Shown one piece after another: positions 12,367 through 19,174 of a stretch of 20,000 nt of DNA (position 1 is its first letter; each line of letters begins with the position of its first letter). The stretch covers positions 1-20,000 of the forward strand of contig NW_013654312.1 in the NCBI RefSeq assembly GCF_000499385.1. The letters are read 5' to 3'. Below the pieces are notes generated by a model, which did not search any database, was not told the DNA's origin, and was given only the letters and a program-made list of their open reading frames with translations. The position numbers and the translations under genes were made by a program. The DNA is from Eimeria necatrix. Taxonomy: Eukaryota > Apicomplexa > Conoidasida > Eucoccidiorida > Eimeriidae.

Positions 12367-12539
12367 TTCGAAGGCGAAATGCTCGTCTGGTCAGGTCCAG
12401 CGCATAACTCCGATTTGGCTCTGCGGGGCAGCAGCAGCCCCACGAGCAGCAGCAGCAGCACTATGGCAGCAGCATGGGCTTCCCCTGTTTCTTCGGTTGG
12501 CGCTGCAGCTTCTTCCTTCGCTGCAGAAGCAGCAACAGG

Positions 12540-12573
<34 letters not shown>

Positions 12574-13742
12574 AGGCAGAGCCAGCTGTGCGCAATGAGG
12601 TGTGCAGCAATTCGGGTGTCTCAGCAGCTCCGTCGCTCCCTAACCGAAATGCGGCAGTCCTTTTGGGGTCGATTGCTCTGCCACAAGACTTACAGGTTTG
12701 CTGCTGCTGCGCTTGCTGCTGCTGCTGCTCTTGCTGCTGCTGCTGCTGTCGCTGCTGCTGCTTCATTTGCTGCAGCTGTTGTGTCATTTCGTTACTCGGT
12801 GTGCTGTCACCGGCAGTGCTGTTTCTTTGGCTGTCGAAGCGTGCTGCTGACGCTGCAGTTGTTGCAGTTGCTGCTGTTGCAGCTGCTGTTGCAGCAGCAG
12901 CAGCAGCTGCTGCTGCTGCTGCTCAGTCTTCTCCAGCTGTTTTCACTGCTTCGCAGTCGACGCAGTTTGGCTCTGCGCAGCTGCAGCGGGCTTTCAGGAG
13001 GTGCTGTGTGTGGCGCTGCTGCTGCTGCTGCTGCTGCTGCAGGCTGCTGCTGCTGGGGATCCTGTGCGTGCTGTCTGTGAAGAGCTACAGCGAGCTGGTG
13101 CTGCTGCAGCCGGAGTTCGATCTGCTGCGCTACCTGCCGCCCGCCTCTTTGCTGCGGGGCTTCATTGGGGCAGTGCAGCAGCAGCAATCTTGGGGGGGAG
13201 CAGCACCTCTGCCGCTGCACCTGGTGCTGCGGCCTGAGGTGTCTGTACACCTGAACGAAGCAGCAACTCGGGACAGAGTCAACCATTTAGTAGACGACAT
13301 TATGAGGCTTCCGGAGGCAACGGTGAGCACTGCCTTGCTGCAGCAGAAGCTGCTGCAGCAGCAGCAGCTGCGGCAGCCGCAGCAGCAGCTACAGCAGCCG
13401 CAGCGGCTGCAGCAGTCGCTGCAGCGGGGTTGTAGGGCTAGCAGCAACTGCAGCAGCAGCTGCAGCAGCAGCAGCTGCTGCTGAGGGCGCAAACAGCTCC
13501 GATAGCACGGAGTGCTGCGGCTGGCCTGAAAATGCCATGCGGCGCTGATGAGTTTGCTGCTGCTGTTGCCGTTGCTGCTGGTGTCAAACTTGCCTTTGTT
13601 GCTGCTGTGGTTGTTGCTGCTCGTGCAATTGCTGGTGCTGCTGCTGCTGGTGGTGCTGGAGGGGCCTCTGTTGCTGCTGCTGCTGCTGCCATTGTTGCTG
13701 AAGGCGCCTTTGCTGCTGCTTCTGCTCCTGGTGCCAACTCAT

Positions 13743-13785
<43 letters not shown>

Positions 13786-14061
13786 GACTGCTTTGCTCAG
13801 GGGCCATTGCTCTCTTGGGTGTCGGACATCGAGCTGCACACGAACGGAACTGCAACAAGTGAGAAGCAGCTTTTGTGTCTGCAGCAGCTGCAGCAGCTGC
13901 AGCAGCTGCAGCAGCTGCTGCAGCTGCAGCAGCAGTTTCCGTGGGTCTGCTGATGCTGCAGCCCTGCGAGCGCTGAAGCGCCACTGGGGGCTGCATTTTG
14001 CTGCAGTGGTTTTGTGTCTGCTGCTGCTGGGCTGCATTGGCTCTCTTTTCAGAATATATAT

Positions 14062-14123
<62 letters not shown>

Positions 14124-14366
14124 TGCTTTATATATATATATATACATAAATATATATTAATATATATATATATATAGATATATATATAGATATATGGAGT
14201 AAGTGTATATGCTATACGTGGATTGGCCTTGCCGGTGCTGCGGCTGCTGCGTCTACGGCTGCTGCTGCTGCTGCTGCTGCTGGGGCTGCGCTGCGCTGTC
14301 GTCCAACTGGCGTGTCTGCTGCGTGAGCGCGTGTCTGTTTGTCTTGCTGCTGCCGCTGCCGCTGCC

Positions 14367-14400
<34 letters not shown>

Positions 14401-16579
14401 GGGGGGCCAAGGGGGCTGGAGGTGTGGGGCGGTTGGGTGTACGTACAGCTGGGCCGCTGCTGGCGCCGCCTGCAGCAGCTTGCCCTTCTGCTGCTGCTCG
14501 GCCTTTCCCGTGGCAGTCTGCTGAGGCTTTCGCGCTGCAGCTGCGGCGGTGGTGCAGCGACGGCCACGAGACCCTCTGCAGCAGCAGCAGCCTGCAGCAG
14601 GGCGACACTGCAGCAGAGGCGCAGCAAAAGGCCCCCTGGCTGCACAATGTCACCCCCACTCTTTACGACAGTTCTTTCATTAAGGCAAGAAGCTGCTGCT
14701 GTCCTCCGGGGTGTATGTACACCTGCTGCTCCCCACACCCGCAGCCACAGGCAGCTGCTCGTTTGCTGCTGTGGGGTGTCCGCAGCAGCAGCTGGCTGTA
14801 CATCTGCTGCTGCGCAAACCCCACATGTCTTAAAGGCTTGCAGCCACAGAGAGCTGCCCCGCTGCTGCGGGGTGTATGTACACCTGCTGCTGCGTGCACT
14901 GACATGAGGGCGTCCCTGCGGGAGCCTCTGCTGCAACCGAGAAAGACAGGGGTTTAGAGCTCAAGCGTAGGGTTTAGGGTTTAGGGTTTAGGGTTTGGGG
15001 TAAGACAGCTGCGCCGCTTCTGCGTGCTTCTGCAGTTCTCTGGAGATGGCCGCCGCATTTTGACCTCCCGCATAACTATGTTCTTGCGGGTGGACCCCTT
15101 GAACAGCAGCAGCAGACGAAGCAGCAGCAGCAGCAGCAGCAGCAGCAGGCGCAGCAACGACGTCGTGCTGCAGCAGCTGCGGGCGCTGGAGCAAAAGCAC
15201 TTCCCAGGGGGTGGGGTGTATCTACACGCGGCGTGGATGGAGGATGTGTACAGGCAGGTGGCGATTAAGTTTTCAAATTACAATTAAAATAAATTATAAT
15301 TTAAATAAACAATTTAAAGTACAATTTACCGTTTAAATATCTATTTTTGATATCCACAGATGAGCGCGTTCACTTGCAGCAGCAGCAGCAGCAGGGAGAG
15401 GCAGCTGCTTGTTTTTTGGTTGCGTGGAGCTGCGGTGTCTGTACACCTGGGCTCTTGCGGATTTGTGGGGTGTTGCGGCTGCTGCAGAGACAGCTGGATC
15501 CTGCCTGCGGTGTATTCGCAAGTGCTGCTGGTTGCTGCCAGTCTTTTCCTGCTGCTGTCTTTCCTTTTGTCTCCCGTTGGTGCTGCAGTTGTTGCTGCGC
15601 TGCTGCTGCTGCAGGCCCTTTTCGTGGGCGGCCTCTTGAGCCTCTGCAGCATTCCTTTCGACGTCGTCACCCTCATGGTAAGCAGCTGACCCAGCTTCTC
15701 CTCACTCCACAGCTAGCTGTGGCTAGCTAGCTAGCTGTGGCTAGCTAGCTAGCTGTGGCTAGCTAGTTCTTGCTGACTAGCACCGGTTAGCTCGCTGTGG
15801 CTAGCTGGCCGTGGCTAGCTAGCCGTGGCTGGCTAGCTGTGCCTGGCAGGCTGTGGCTGGCTAGCTCTGGCTGGCTAGCTGGGGCTGGCTAGCTGTGGCT
15901 GGCTAGCTGTGGCTAGCTAGCTGGCGAGCTGCTGCCCACCAGTGGCGAGCGGGCTGTCGCGGGGCAAGAAGCTAGCCACTGGCCCAGCTAGCTAACTGGC
16001 TAGCTAGCTAGCTAGCTAGCTAGCTAGCTGCTGACCAGCTAGCTAGCTGACCCGGCAGATGCCCACCAGCTGGCGCCTGACCGTCCCCCAGCTCACCAGC
16101 TAGCTACCAGCTAGCCAGCTAGCCAGCTAGCCAGGAAGCCGCCAGCGAGCAAGATAGCCAGCTAGCGCCGAGCTATCCAGCCACAGCTAGCCAGCGAGGC
16201 AGCCAGCTAGCCAGCTAGCCACTTCGCAGCTAGCTGGTGGGGCCGTGAGGCGCTGAGGTGTACGTACACTGCGTGCGGCGTAGGCTCTGTTTGCGAGCGG
16301 CGCCTTGACGGTGGAGTACACAACTCTTGTGGTGTATGTACACCTGCGGGCGGCGCCGCTGTTTGCCTCTGCGCCGCTGCCCTCGCTCTCGCTGCTGTCC
16401 TCGCTGATGCAGCAGCACCAGCAGCAGCAGCAGCAGCTGCAGCAGCAGCAGCAGCAGCAGGAGCTGGCGTCTCCACTGAGCACAGGAACTGAGATCTACA
16501 GAGCAGCAAGAGGCCTCGGGGTTTCTCCGCGGCACTCGGGAGTTCCCGTGTCTTTGGCTGCGGCGCCTGCGTCCGCGCG

Positions 16580-16620
<41 letters not shown>

Positions 16621-17870
16621 TGCAGCACGAGGCGTGCGCGAGCTGCGGCGAGCCCGCCGACTGCTGCGTCGTGCGCAGCAGCCCCACAGCAGCAACTGTG
16701 GAAGTGCTGCTGGCCGGACTTCACCGCCAAAAACATCAGGGGCCTCTTTTGGCCTTTTTGGCTTCTCGAGAAGCAGCTCCAGCCATTTGCACTTCGGCTG
16801 TCTCGACACTGCTAGGTGAGCGCTGCTGCGGGCTCTCGGGTGTACGTACACCCCAGCAGCAGCAGCCAAACACCCCACACTGCTGCAGCCAAACGCCCCA
16901 CGCTGCTGCAGCTAAATGCCCCACGCTGCTGCAGCCAAACGCCCCACGCTGCTGCAGCTAAATGCCCCACGCTGCTGCAGCTAAATGCCCCACGCTGCTG
17001 CAGCTAAATGCCCCACGCTGCTGCAGCTAAATGCCCAACGCTGCTGCAGCTAAATGCCCCACGCTGCTGCAGCTAAATGCCCCACGCTGCTGCAGCTAAA
17101 TGCCCCACGCTGCTGCTGCTAGACACCCCACACTCACCCCACACTGCTGCTGCTAGACACCCCACAGAGGTGCGCATACACCCCATTCAGCGGCAGCTTT
17201 GCGCCCCACAGAGCTGCACATACACCCCACACAGCTGCATGTACACCCCACGGGGGTGTACCTACACCCCACACACAGCTAGCTGCAGCTAGCTGCAGCT
17301 AGCTGCAGCTAGCTGCAGCCTGGGGGCCGCCAGCAGCACTGCAGACAAAGTTGAACGGCCCCTTTGCTGCTGCAGCTAGCTGCGCCCCACACGCGCTGAG
17401 GTGTACGTACACCTGGTTGTGAGCAGCACAGGGGGGCGCGGGAGCGCGGTGTACGTACACCGCAGCTCAGGCCGGCGTGGTGTGTGCGAGTGGTTTCTTC
17501 TGCAGGGACTTGTTTGCTCTTTTTCGCCAAGAGTGACGCATTTAGGGTTTTCTGTTTAGCTAATATGATCGTCGTTGCTGCTGCAGTTGTGGCTAGCTGC
17601 TGCTGCGCCCCGCTGCTTCTGGTGTACCTACAGCCCCTCATGCCGCAGCTCAAACCCCCCAAAGTGCCCTTCAGGGGTCTGCGGGGGCCCCCCTGCCCGC
17701 GCATGCACTCTCTAGACCCTAGGGGGGGCCCCCCGGGGGCCCCCGGGGACACCTGGGGGGCCCCCAGCGCGCAGGGGGCCCCCGGGGCCCCTGGGGCCCC
17801 TGGAGGGGGCCCCCCAGGTACCCTAAACTGTGCAGCAGACGAAGTTTATTCGAACCAAATTCATGTTTGA
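8746..17870 (+). CDS. Patched/NPC1-like sterol-sensing-domain RND membrane protein, nine exons
   Basis: Joined exons: 8746-9589, 10053-10160, 10385-12695, 12998-13322, 14517-14684, 15036-15257, 15360-15677, 16284-16815, 17506-17870. They keep one frame and give about 1,730 residues. The order is that of Patched-family RND permeases: TM1, first lumenal domain, TM2-6 (SSD), TM7, second lumenal domain, TM8-12. NPC1's N-terminal cysteine-rich cholesterol domain is not seen, so a Patched-related protein is likelier than an NPC1 orthologue. Family members move sterols or other lipids across or between membranes; the substrate here is unknown. TM10 keeps the NPC1-like Glu (SGALTVEY), but the TM4 GVDN motif reads AVHQ. 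Loops are greatly expanded by Gln, Ser and Ala runs. The start is uncertain: the frame is open back to an ATG at 8233 (stop at 8224), adding 171 low-complexity residues. I prefer 8746, just before TM1, because the palindrome copy at 8656 is out of this frame. An acceptor (ccccag) ending at 8763 would also allow an upstream exon. Identification is by eye but supported along the whole length. Confidence 0.82.
9604..9700. repeat. AT-only tandem array in intron 1
   Basis: Units of TTAAATTAA and AAATTAATT type repeat for about 95 bases with almost no G or C, immediately after exon 1. It could help define the intron, but that is inference. Confidence 0.85.
9826..10046 (+). repeat. Interstitial telomere-like array in intron 1
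   Basis: Perfect TTTAGGG runs occur at both ends. The middle is degenerate, with GGTTTGGG, GGGTTCAGG and GGGTTACGG variants. The array ends seven bases before exon 2. TTTAGGG is the telomere repeat type of coccidia and plants. Unique coding DNA follows, so this is not a chromosome end. Confidence 0.9.
10053..10160 (+). CDS. Exon 2: 108-nt exon embedded in telomere-like repeats
   Basis: After gagcgcag at 10052, 108 bases read [20 protein letters not shown] and then [15 protein letters not shown], with no stop or homopolymer. It enters and leaves in phase 1, matching exon 1 and exon 3. Joined to exon 1 it completes a DVC...EVC pair, as in the Patched/NPC1 DiC...C block followed by a hydrophobic helix. 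The donor G|GTTTAG is supplied by the first telomere-like unit of the next array. The exon is small and would be missed by tools that mask repeats. Confidence 0.75.
10161..10218 (+). repeat. Telomere-like array at the start of intron 2
   Basis: About eight TTTAGGG units, one varying as GGATTTAGG. The first GTTTAG forms the splice donor of exon 2. The rest of intron 2 (to 10384) is AT-rich, with a CTAAC branch-site-like sequence 18-19 bases before its TGTAG end. Confidence 0.88.
10385..12695 (+). CDS. Exon 3: end of first lumenal domain, TM2-TM6 (SSD), expanded cytoplasmic loop
   Basis: After Ala and Ser runs, [15 protein letters not shown] and [12 protein letters not shown] (about 10650-10770) fit the iarAkALlLtY...WExxF segment. 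NESLEADEA (about 11034) is the S-x-E/D-DE block before TM2. TM2 is about 11080-11145, TM3 about 11180-11255 and TM4 about 11262-11350. TM5 ([19 protein letters not shown]) and TM6 ([19 protein letters not shown]) span 11670-11830. The pyrimidine-rich DNA near 11765-11822 therefore codes for TM6 and is not an intron end. Between TM4 and TM5, and over about 270 residues between TM6 and TM7, are Gln, Ser and Ala tracts. The exon ends [13 protein letters not shown] with donor ACAG|GTTTGC (phase 2). A second same-phase acceptor at 10441 (ccctcag) would drop the first 19 residues. Confidence 0.8.
12696..12997 (+). other. Intron 3 (TGC/CAG-rich)
   Basis: Reading through intron 3 keeps a frame open for a time but gives Ala runs that do not reach the second lumenal domain. 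Removing it (GTTTGC...ctttcag) restores the frame and gives TM7 the usual distance from the FWGRLL segment. Triplet tracts are as dense here as in exons. Confidence 0.65.
12998..13322 (+). CDS. Exon 4: TM7 and start of second lumenal domain
   Basis: After a Cys run, [19 protein letters not shown] reads as TM7 and its exit. [20 protein letters not shown] fits the Patched-family l-x-x-g-L-d-l-x-x-l-x-P-x-d-S-Y-x-x-x-y-F block. [20 protein letters not shown] and [12 protein letters not shown] fit its P-v-x-x-V and I-e-x-L-x-x-x-i-x-x-l-P blocks. The donor is ACG|GTGAGC, phase 0. The frame stays open for about 160 bases past the donor, but only as Gln/Ser tracts. Confidence 0.8.
13323..14516 (+). 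other. Intron 4 (1.2 kb, repeat-packed)
   Basis: Intron 4 contains GCT/TTG tracts (13550-13790), a (CTGCAG)n field (about 13880-13935), a TA microsatellite and a palindrome copy at 14436-14449. It ends ctttcccgtggcag. Several frames stay open by composition alone; I see no family-like sequence in them. Confidence 0.6.
14049..14196. repeat. TA microsatellite
   Basis: (TA)n runs with small interruptions (GTTTGCTT, CATAAA, TTAATA, AGATA) cover about 150 bases within intron 4. It is self-complementary and likely to vary in length between isolates. Confidence 0.95.
14517..14684 (+). CDS. Exon 5: second lumenal domain, middle
   Basis: It reads [18 protein letters not shown], then a Ser/Gln piece, then [18 protein letters not shown]. 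This fits the Patched-family stretch with a W-l-x-x-f helix after the second-domain strand and a Y-x-x-D-I-x-F strand before the conserved Arg. Both ends are phase 0. The donor is AAG|GCAAGA, a GC-AG type site; the nearest downstream GT (CCGGG|GTGTAT) is in the wrong phase. Confidence 0.68.
14685..15035 (+). other. Intron 5 (GC-AG type, with palindromes and telomere-like units)
   Basis: Two palindrome copies (14710-14723 and 14871-14884), a degenerate one near 14794, and TTTAGGG units at 14968-15001 lie inside. It ends gtgcttctgcag. Confidence 0.6.
14968..15001 (+). repeat. Telomere-like units in intron 5
   Basis: Four to five TTTAGGG units, the last ending GGTTTGGGG, lie about 35 bases before the exon 6 acceptor. 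Confidence 0.85.
15036..15257 (+). CDS. Exon 6: second lumenal domain, end
   Basis: [19 protein letters not shown] fits the family strand I-x-a-s/f-R-f. [16 protein letters not shown] then [16 protein letters not shown] fits the l-R-x-i...vf-x-y-h-x-w-f-x-d-Q-y block that leads into TM8. A Ser run (15103-15150) sits between them. The exon contains a palindrome copy read as VYLH. The donor CAG|GTGGCG is not strong. Confidence 0.75.
15360..15677 (+). CDS. Exon 7: TM8-TM9 and first part of TM10
   Basis: After an AT-rich 102-nt intron ending tatccacag, the exon reads a variable Ser/Cys-rich piece. It then reads [20 protein letters not shown] (TM8), [20 protein letters not shown] (TM9) and IPFDVVTLM, the usual g-i-x-l-d-x-v-t-l entry to TM10. 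The donor ATG|GTAAGC is strong, phase 0. The exon start is less certain: an acceptor ending at 15487 would remove the first 43 residues but needs a phase-2 donor upstream. Confidence 0.75.
15678..16283 (+). repeat. CTAGC-repeat field filling intron 7
   Basis: The interval from the exon 7 donor to the exon 8 acceptor (cggcgtag) is almost wholly GCTAGC-based repeats. The left part carries TGTGGCTAGCTAGC-type units; the right part carries CCAGCTAGC-type units, roughly their reverse complement. GCTAGC is itself a palindrome, so the intron RNA could fold into long hairpins. A palindrome copy lies at 16257-16270, 14 bases before the acceptor. Confidence 0.85.
16284..16815 (+). CDS. Exon 8: TM10 with conserved Glu, loop, first part of TM11
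   Basis: It opens [20 protein letters not shown], which aligns with the NPC1-type TM10 motif S-C-G-I-S-V-E-F. The Glu thought to be important for ion coupling in the family is kept. A long Gln-rich cytoplasmic insert follows, with an isolated [11 protein letters not shown] cysteine cluster. The family pattern returns at [21 protein letters not shown], matching the a-x-x-x-g-x-a-v-x-x-g-a-x-S-T-l-l-G start of TM11. Donor CTAG|GTGAGC, phase 1. The palindrome copy at 16331-16344 codes for VYVHL within or just after TM10. Confidence 0.82.
16866..17118 (+). repeat. 23-bp tandem repeat, about 11 copies, in intron 8
   Basis: Eleven head-to-tail copies of CYAAATGCCCCACGCTGCTGCAG-like units (first five bases CCAAA or CTAAA) occur with few changes. 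The unit is not a multiple of three and has no stop in the frames used, so a spurious open frame runs through it. Confidence 0.92.
17119..17275 (+). repeat. Degenerate ACACCCCAC-rich tract in intron 8
   Basis: Irregular repeats of ACACCCCACA, some joined to CATACACCCCA or GTACACCCCA, lead into a full palindrome copy at 17255-17268. It looks like a transition between half-palindromes and the 23-bp unit. Confidence 0.7.
17276..17320 (+). repeat. 10-bp tandem repeat AGCTAGCTGC
   Basis: Four copies of AGCTAGCTGC occur near the middle of intron 8. They share the CTAGC core with the intron 7 field. Confidence 0.88.
17506..17870 (+). CDS. Exon 9: end of TM11, TM12 and collagen-like tail
   Basis: After ggtttcttctgcag, the joined codon is Gly. 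The exon reads [16 protein letters not shown] then [20 protein letters not shown] and [13 protein letters not shown]. This closely follows the NPC1/Patched end, where f-a-k-S-x-x-F-x-x-F lies between TM11 and TM12 and TM12 ends in lPvLLsyigP. The tail is about 65 residues rich in Gly-x-Pro ([15 protein letters not shown]), encoded by GGGGCCCC-type repeats (about 17680-17818), ending at TGA 17868-17870. A palindrome-like copy at 17621-17634 codes for VYLQ. Confidence 0.85.
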
Positions 17871-18378
17871 CTGACAGAGGCGGGGGCTGGGGTGTACGTA
17901 CACCCCAATTCGTCTGTTTTAATCCCGCACCAAGGTGTGCGCGCGTAGCCCAGCCGCAGCTGCTGCAGCTGCTGCAGTAGTAGCTGCAGCTGCTGCAGCA
18001 GCAGCTGCTGCAGCAGCAGCTGCAGCTGAGCTGCGGGCTGCACTGAAGTCACCGACCCAACTTCATTCGTTTCTGCGCCGCGGCAGCAGGCGGCCCCACT
18101 CGGGCTGCGAGGGCTCAGCAGCAGCTAGGGTTTAGGGTTTCAGGCAGCTAGGGTTTAGGGTTTGAAGCCGCTAGGGTTTGGGGTTTGAAGCCGCTAGGGT
18201 TTACGGTTAGCTGCTGCAGCTTGGCGCCGGCAGCTGCTGCTGCCTCTTGCTGCAGCGGCTTCACGGGCTTAGCCAGCCCTGGCTGGGCAGCTAGGGTTTA
18301 GGGTTTTGCTGCTAGGGTTTAGGGTTTAGCAGCTTCGCTGCAGCCGCTGGGGTTTGGGGCTCAGCTACAGCATGAGGT
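17871..18378. other. Flank downstream of the Patched-like gene
   Basis: It contains a perfect palindrome copy (17891-17904), a GCTGCAG field (about 17955-18030) and telomere-like units. No convincing gene is seen. Confidence 0.6.
18126..18358 (+). repeat. Short telomere-like units separated by spacers
   Basis: Pairs of TTTAGGG-type units occur near 18126, 18149, 18172, 18195, 18292 and 18315. They are joined to CAGGCAGCTA, GAAGCCGCTA or similar spacers, so the first four form a roughly 23-bp periodic composite. Confidence 0.8.
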
Positions 18379-18718
18379 CTATGCCCTCGTGCTGCTTCTT
18401 TGCGCTGGCAGGCGCTGCAGCTGCAGCGCAGCAGCAAACAGGAAGCAGCGCAGCAGCAAAGCAGGCAGCAGCGCAGCAGCATTAGCAACAGCAGCTACCA
18501 GCAATACGCAGCAGCCGCAGCAGCTGCAGCGCAGCAGCAAACAGGTAGCAGCGCAGCAGCAAAGCAGGAAGCAGCGCAGCAGCATTAGCAACAGCAGCTG
18601 ACAGCAATACGCAGCAGCCGCAGCAGTAACAACAACAACAGAAGCAGCAACGAAGATGGCAGCAACAACAACAGCAGCAACAACCGCAGCAGCAGCAACA
18701 GCAGCAGCAGCAACAGCA

Positions 18719-18750
<32 letters not shown>

Positions 18751-19173
18751 GGGTATACCTGGCTGCGGCGGGTCGTCAAAGAAAAGCATATCTGGGTGAG
18801 ACGACGTGGCCACTGGGAGCCCAAAGGGGGTTCCTTGCTGCTGCTGCTGCTGCGCCCAATAGTCCATTTTGCCGTTGCTGCTGCTGCTGCTGCTGGATTC
18901 CCCCGTGGTCGGCGGTGCAGCAGCAGCAGCAGCACGGCCAGCAGCAGAAACAGCAGCTGCTGCAGCTGGTGCTGCAGTTGCTGCCGGCGCTGCTGTGTCA
19001 CCTGTCCAGGAGAGCCGCACGGCCTGCAGCAGCGAAACAGCAGCAGCAGCAGCAGCAGCAGCACCGCAACAGCAGCAGCAGCACAGCAGCAGCACAGTAG
19101 CAGCATGACCCCTCGACAAACGAAGCAAACAAGAAGCCAAAAGAGGCAAAAAAAAGCTCAAAAGAAGTTTCAA
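18379..19173 (-). CDS. Hypothetical minus-strand coding segment (low confidence)
   Basis: I do not recognise this protein. The minus-strand frame is open for 264 codons, with Ala and Cys runs and a hydrophobic start, but the first in-frame ATG is internal (18865-18867). The only protein-like part is NGKMDYWAQ, a Gln run, then GTPFGLPVATSSHPDMLFFD and DPPQPG (about 18760-18875), which lacks triplet bias. A possible donor, CCAG|GTATAC, follows at 18759 and would exclude the Ala/Val-rich remainder. If real, it is an exon of a spliced gene convergent with the Patched-like gene and with its 5' part to the right. Triplet tracts keep two other frames open here. Confidence 0.25.
18420..18600 (+). repeat. 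Duplicated block of about 120 bp
   Basis: The block CAGCGCAGCAGCAAACAGG...AGCATTAGCAACAGCAGCT...CAGCAATACGCAGCAGCCGCAG at about 18424-18523 recurs at about 18527-18622 with few changes. CAG/CAA triplets follow up to 18750. Confidence 0.75.
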
Positions 19174-19174
19174 A

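Larger units (their letters stand above)
718..17904. repeat. Dispersed 14-bp near-palindrome GGTGTnnnTACACC (about 19 copies)
   Basis: Commonest forms are GGTGTACGTACACC, GGTGTCTGTACACC and GGTGTATGTACACC. Copies begin at 718, 1649, 7431, 8656, 11130, 13238, 14436, 14710, 14871, 15215, 15434, 16257, 16331, 16839, 17255, 17400, 17448, 17621 and 17891. Some have one or two end changes. The span given covers the family, not one element. Exons 3, 4, 6, 7, 8 and 9 each carry one copy. Introns 4, 5, 7 and 8 carry the rest of the gene's copies. Only one lies deep in the repeat-poor segment. Confidence 0.9.

Noticed and set aside
13739..14659. 306-codon minus-strand frame through the TA microsatellite
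   Set aside because: Its middle is Ile-Tyr repeats from (TA)n. It lies in proposed intron 4 and antisense to exon 5.
16866..17118. Regular 23-bp units suggesting a CRISPR array
   Set aside because: Units are directly abutting with no unique spacers, inside a eukaryotic intron. This is an ordinary minisatellite.
17935..18135. Small plus frame rich in Ala downstream of the large gene
   Set aside because: It is only a CTGCAG field read as Ala, with no protein-like sequence beyond the tract.
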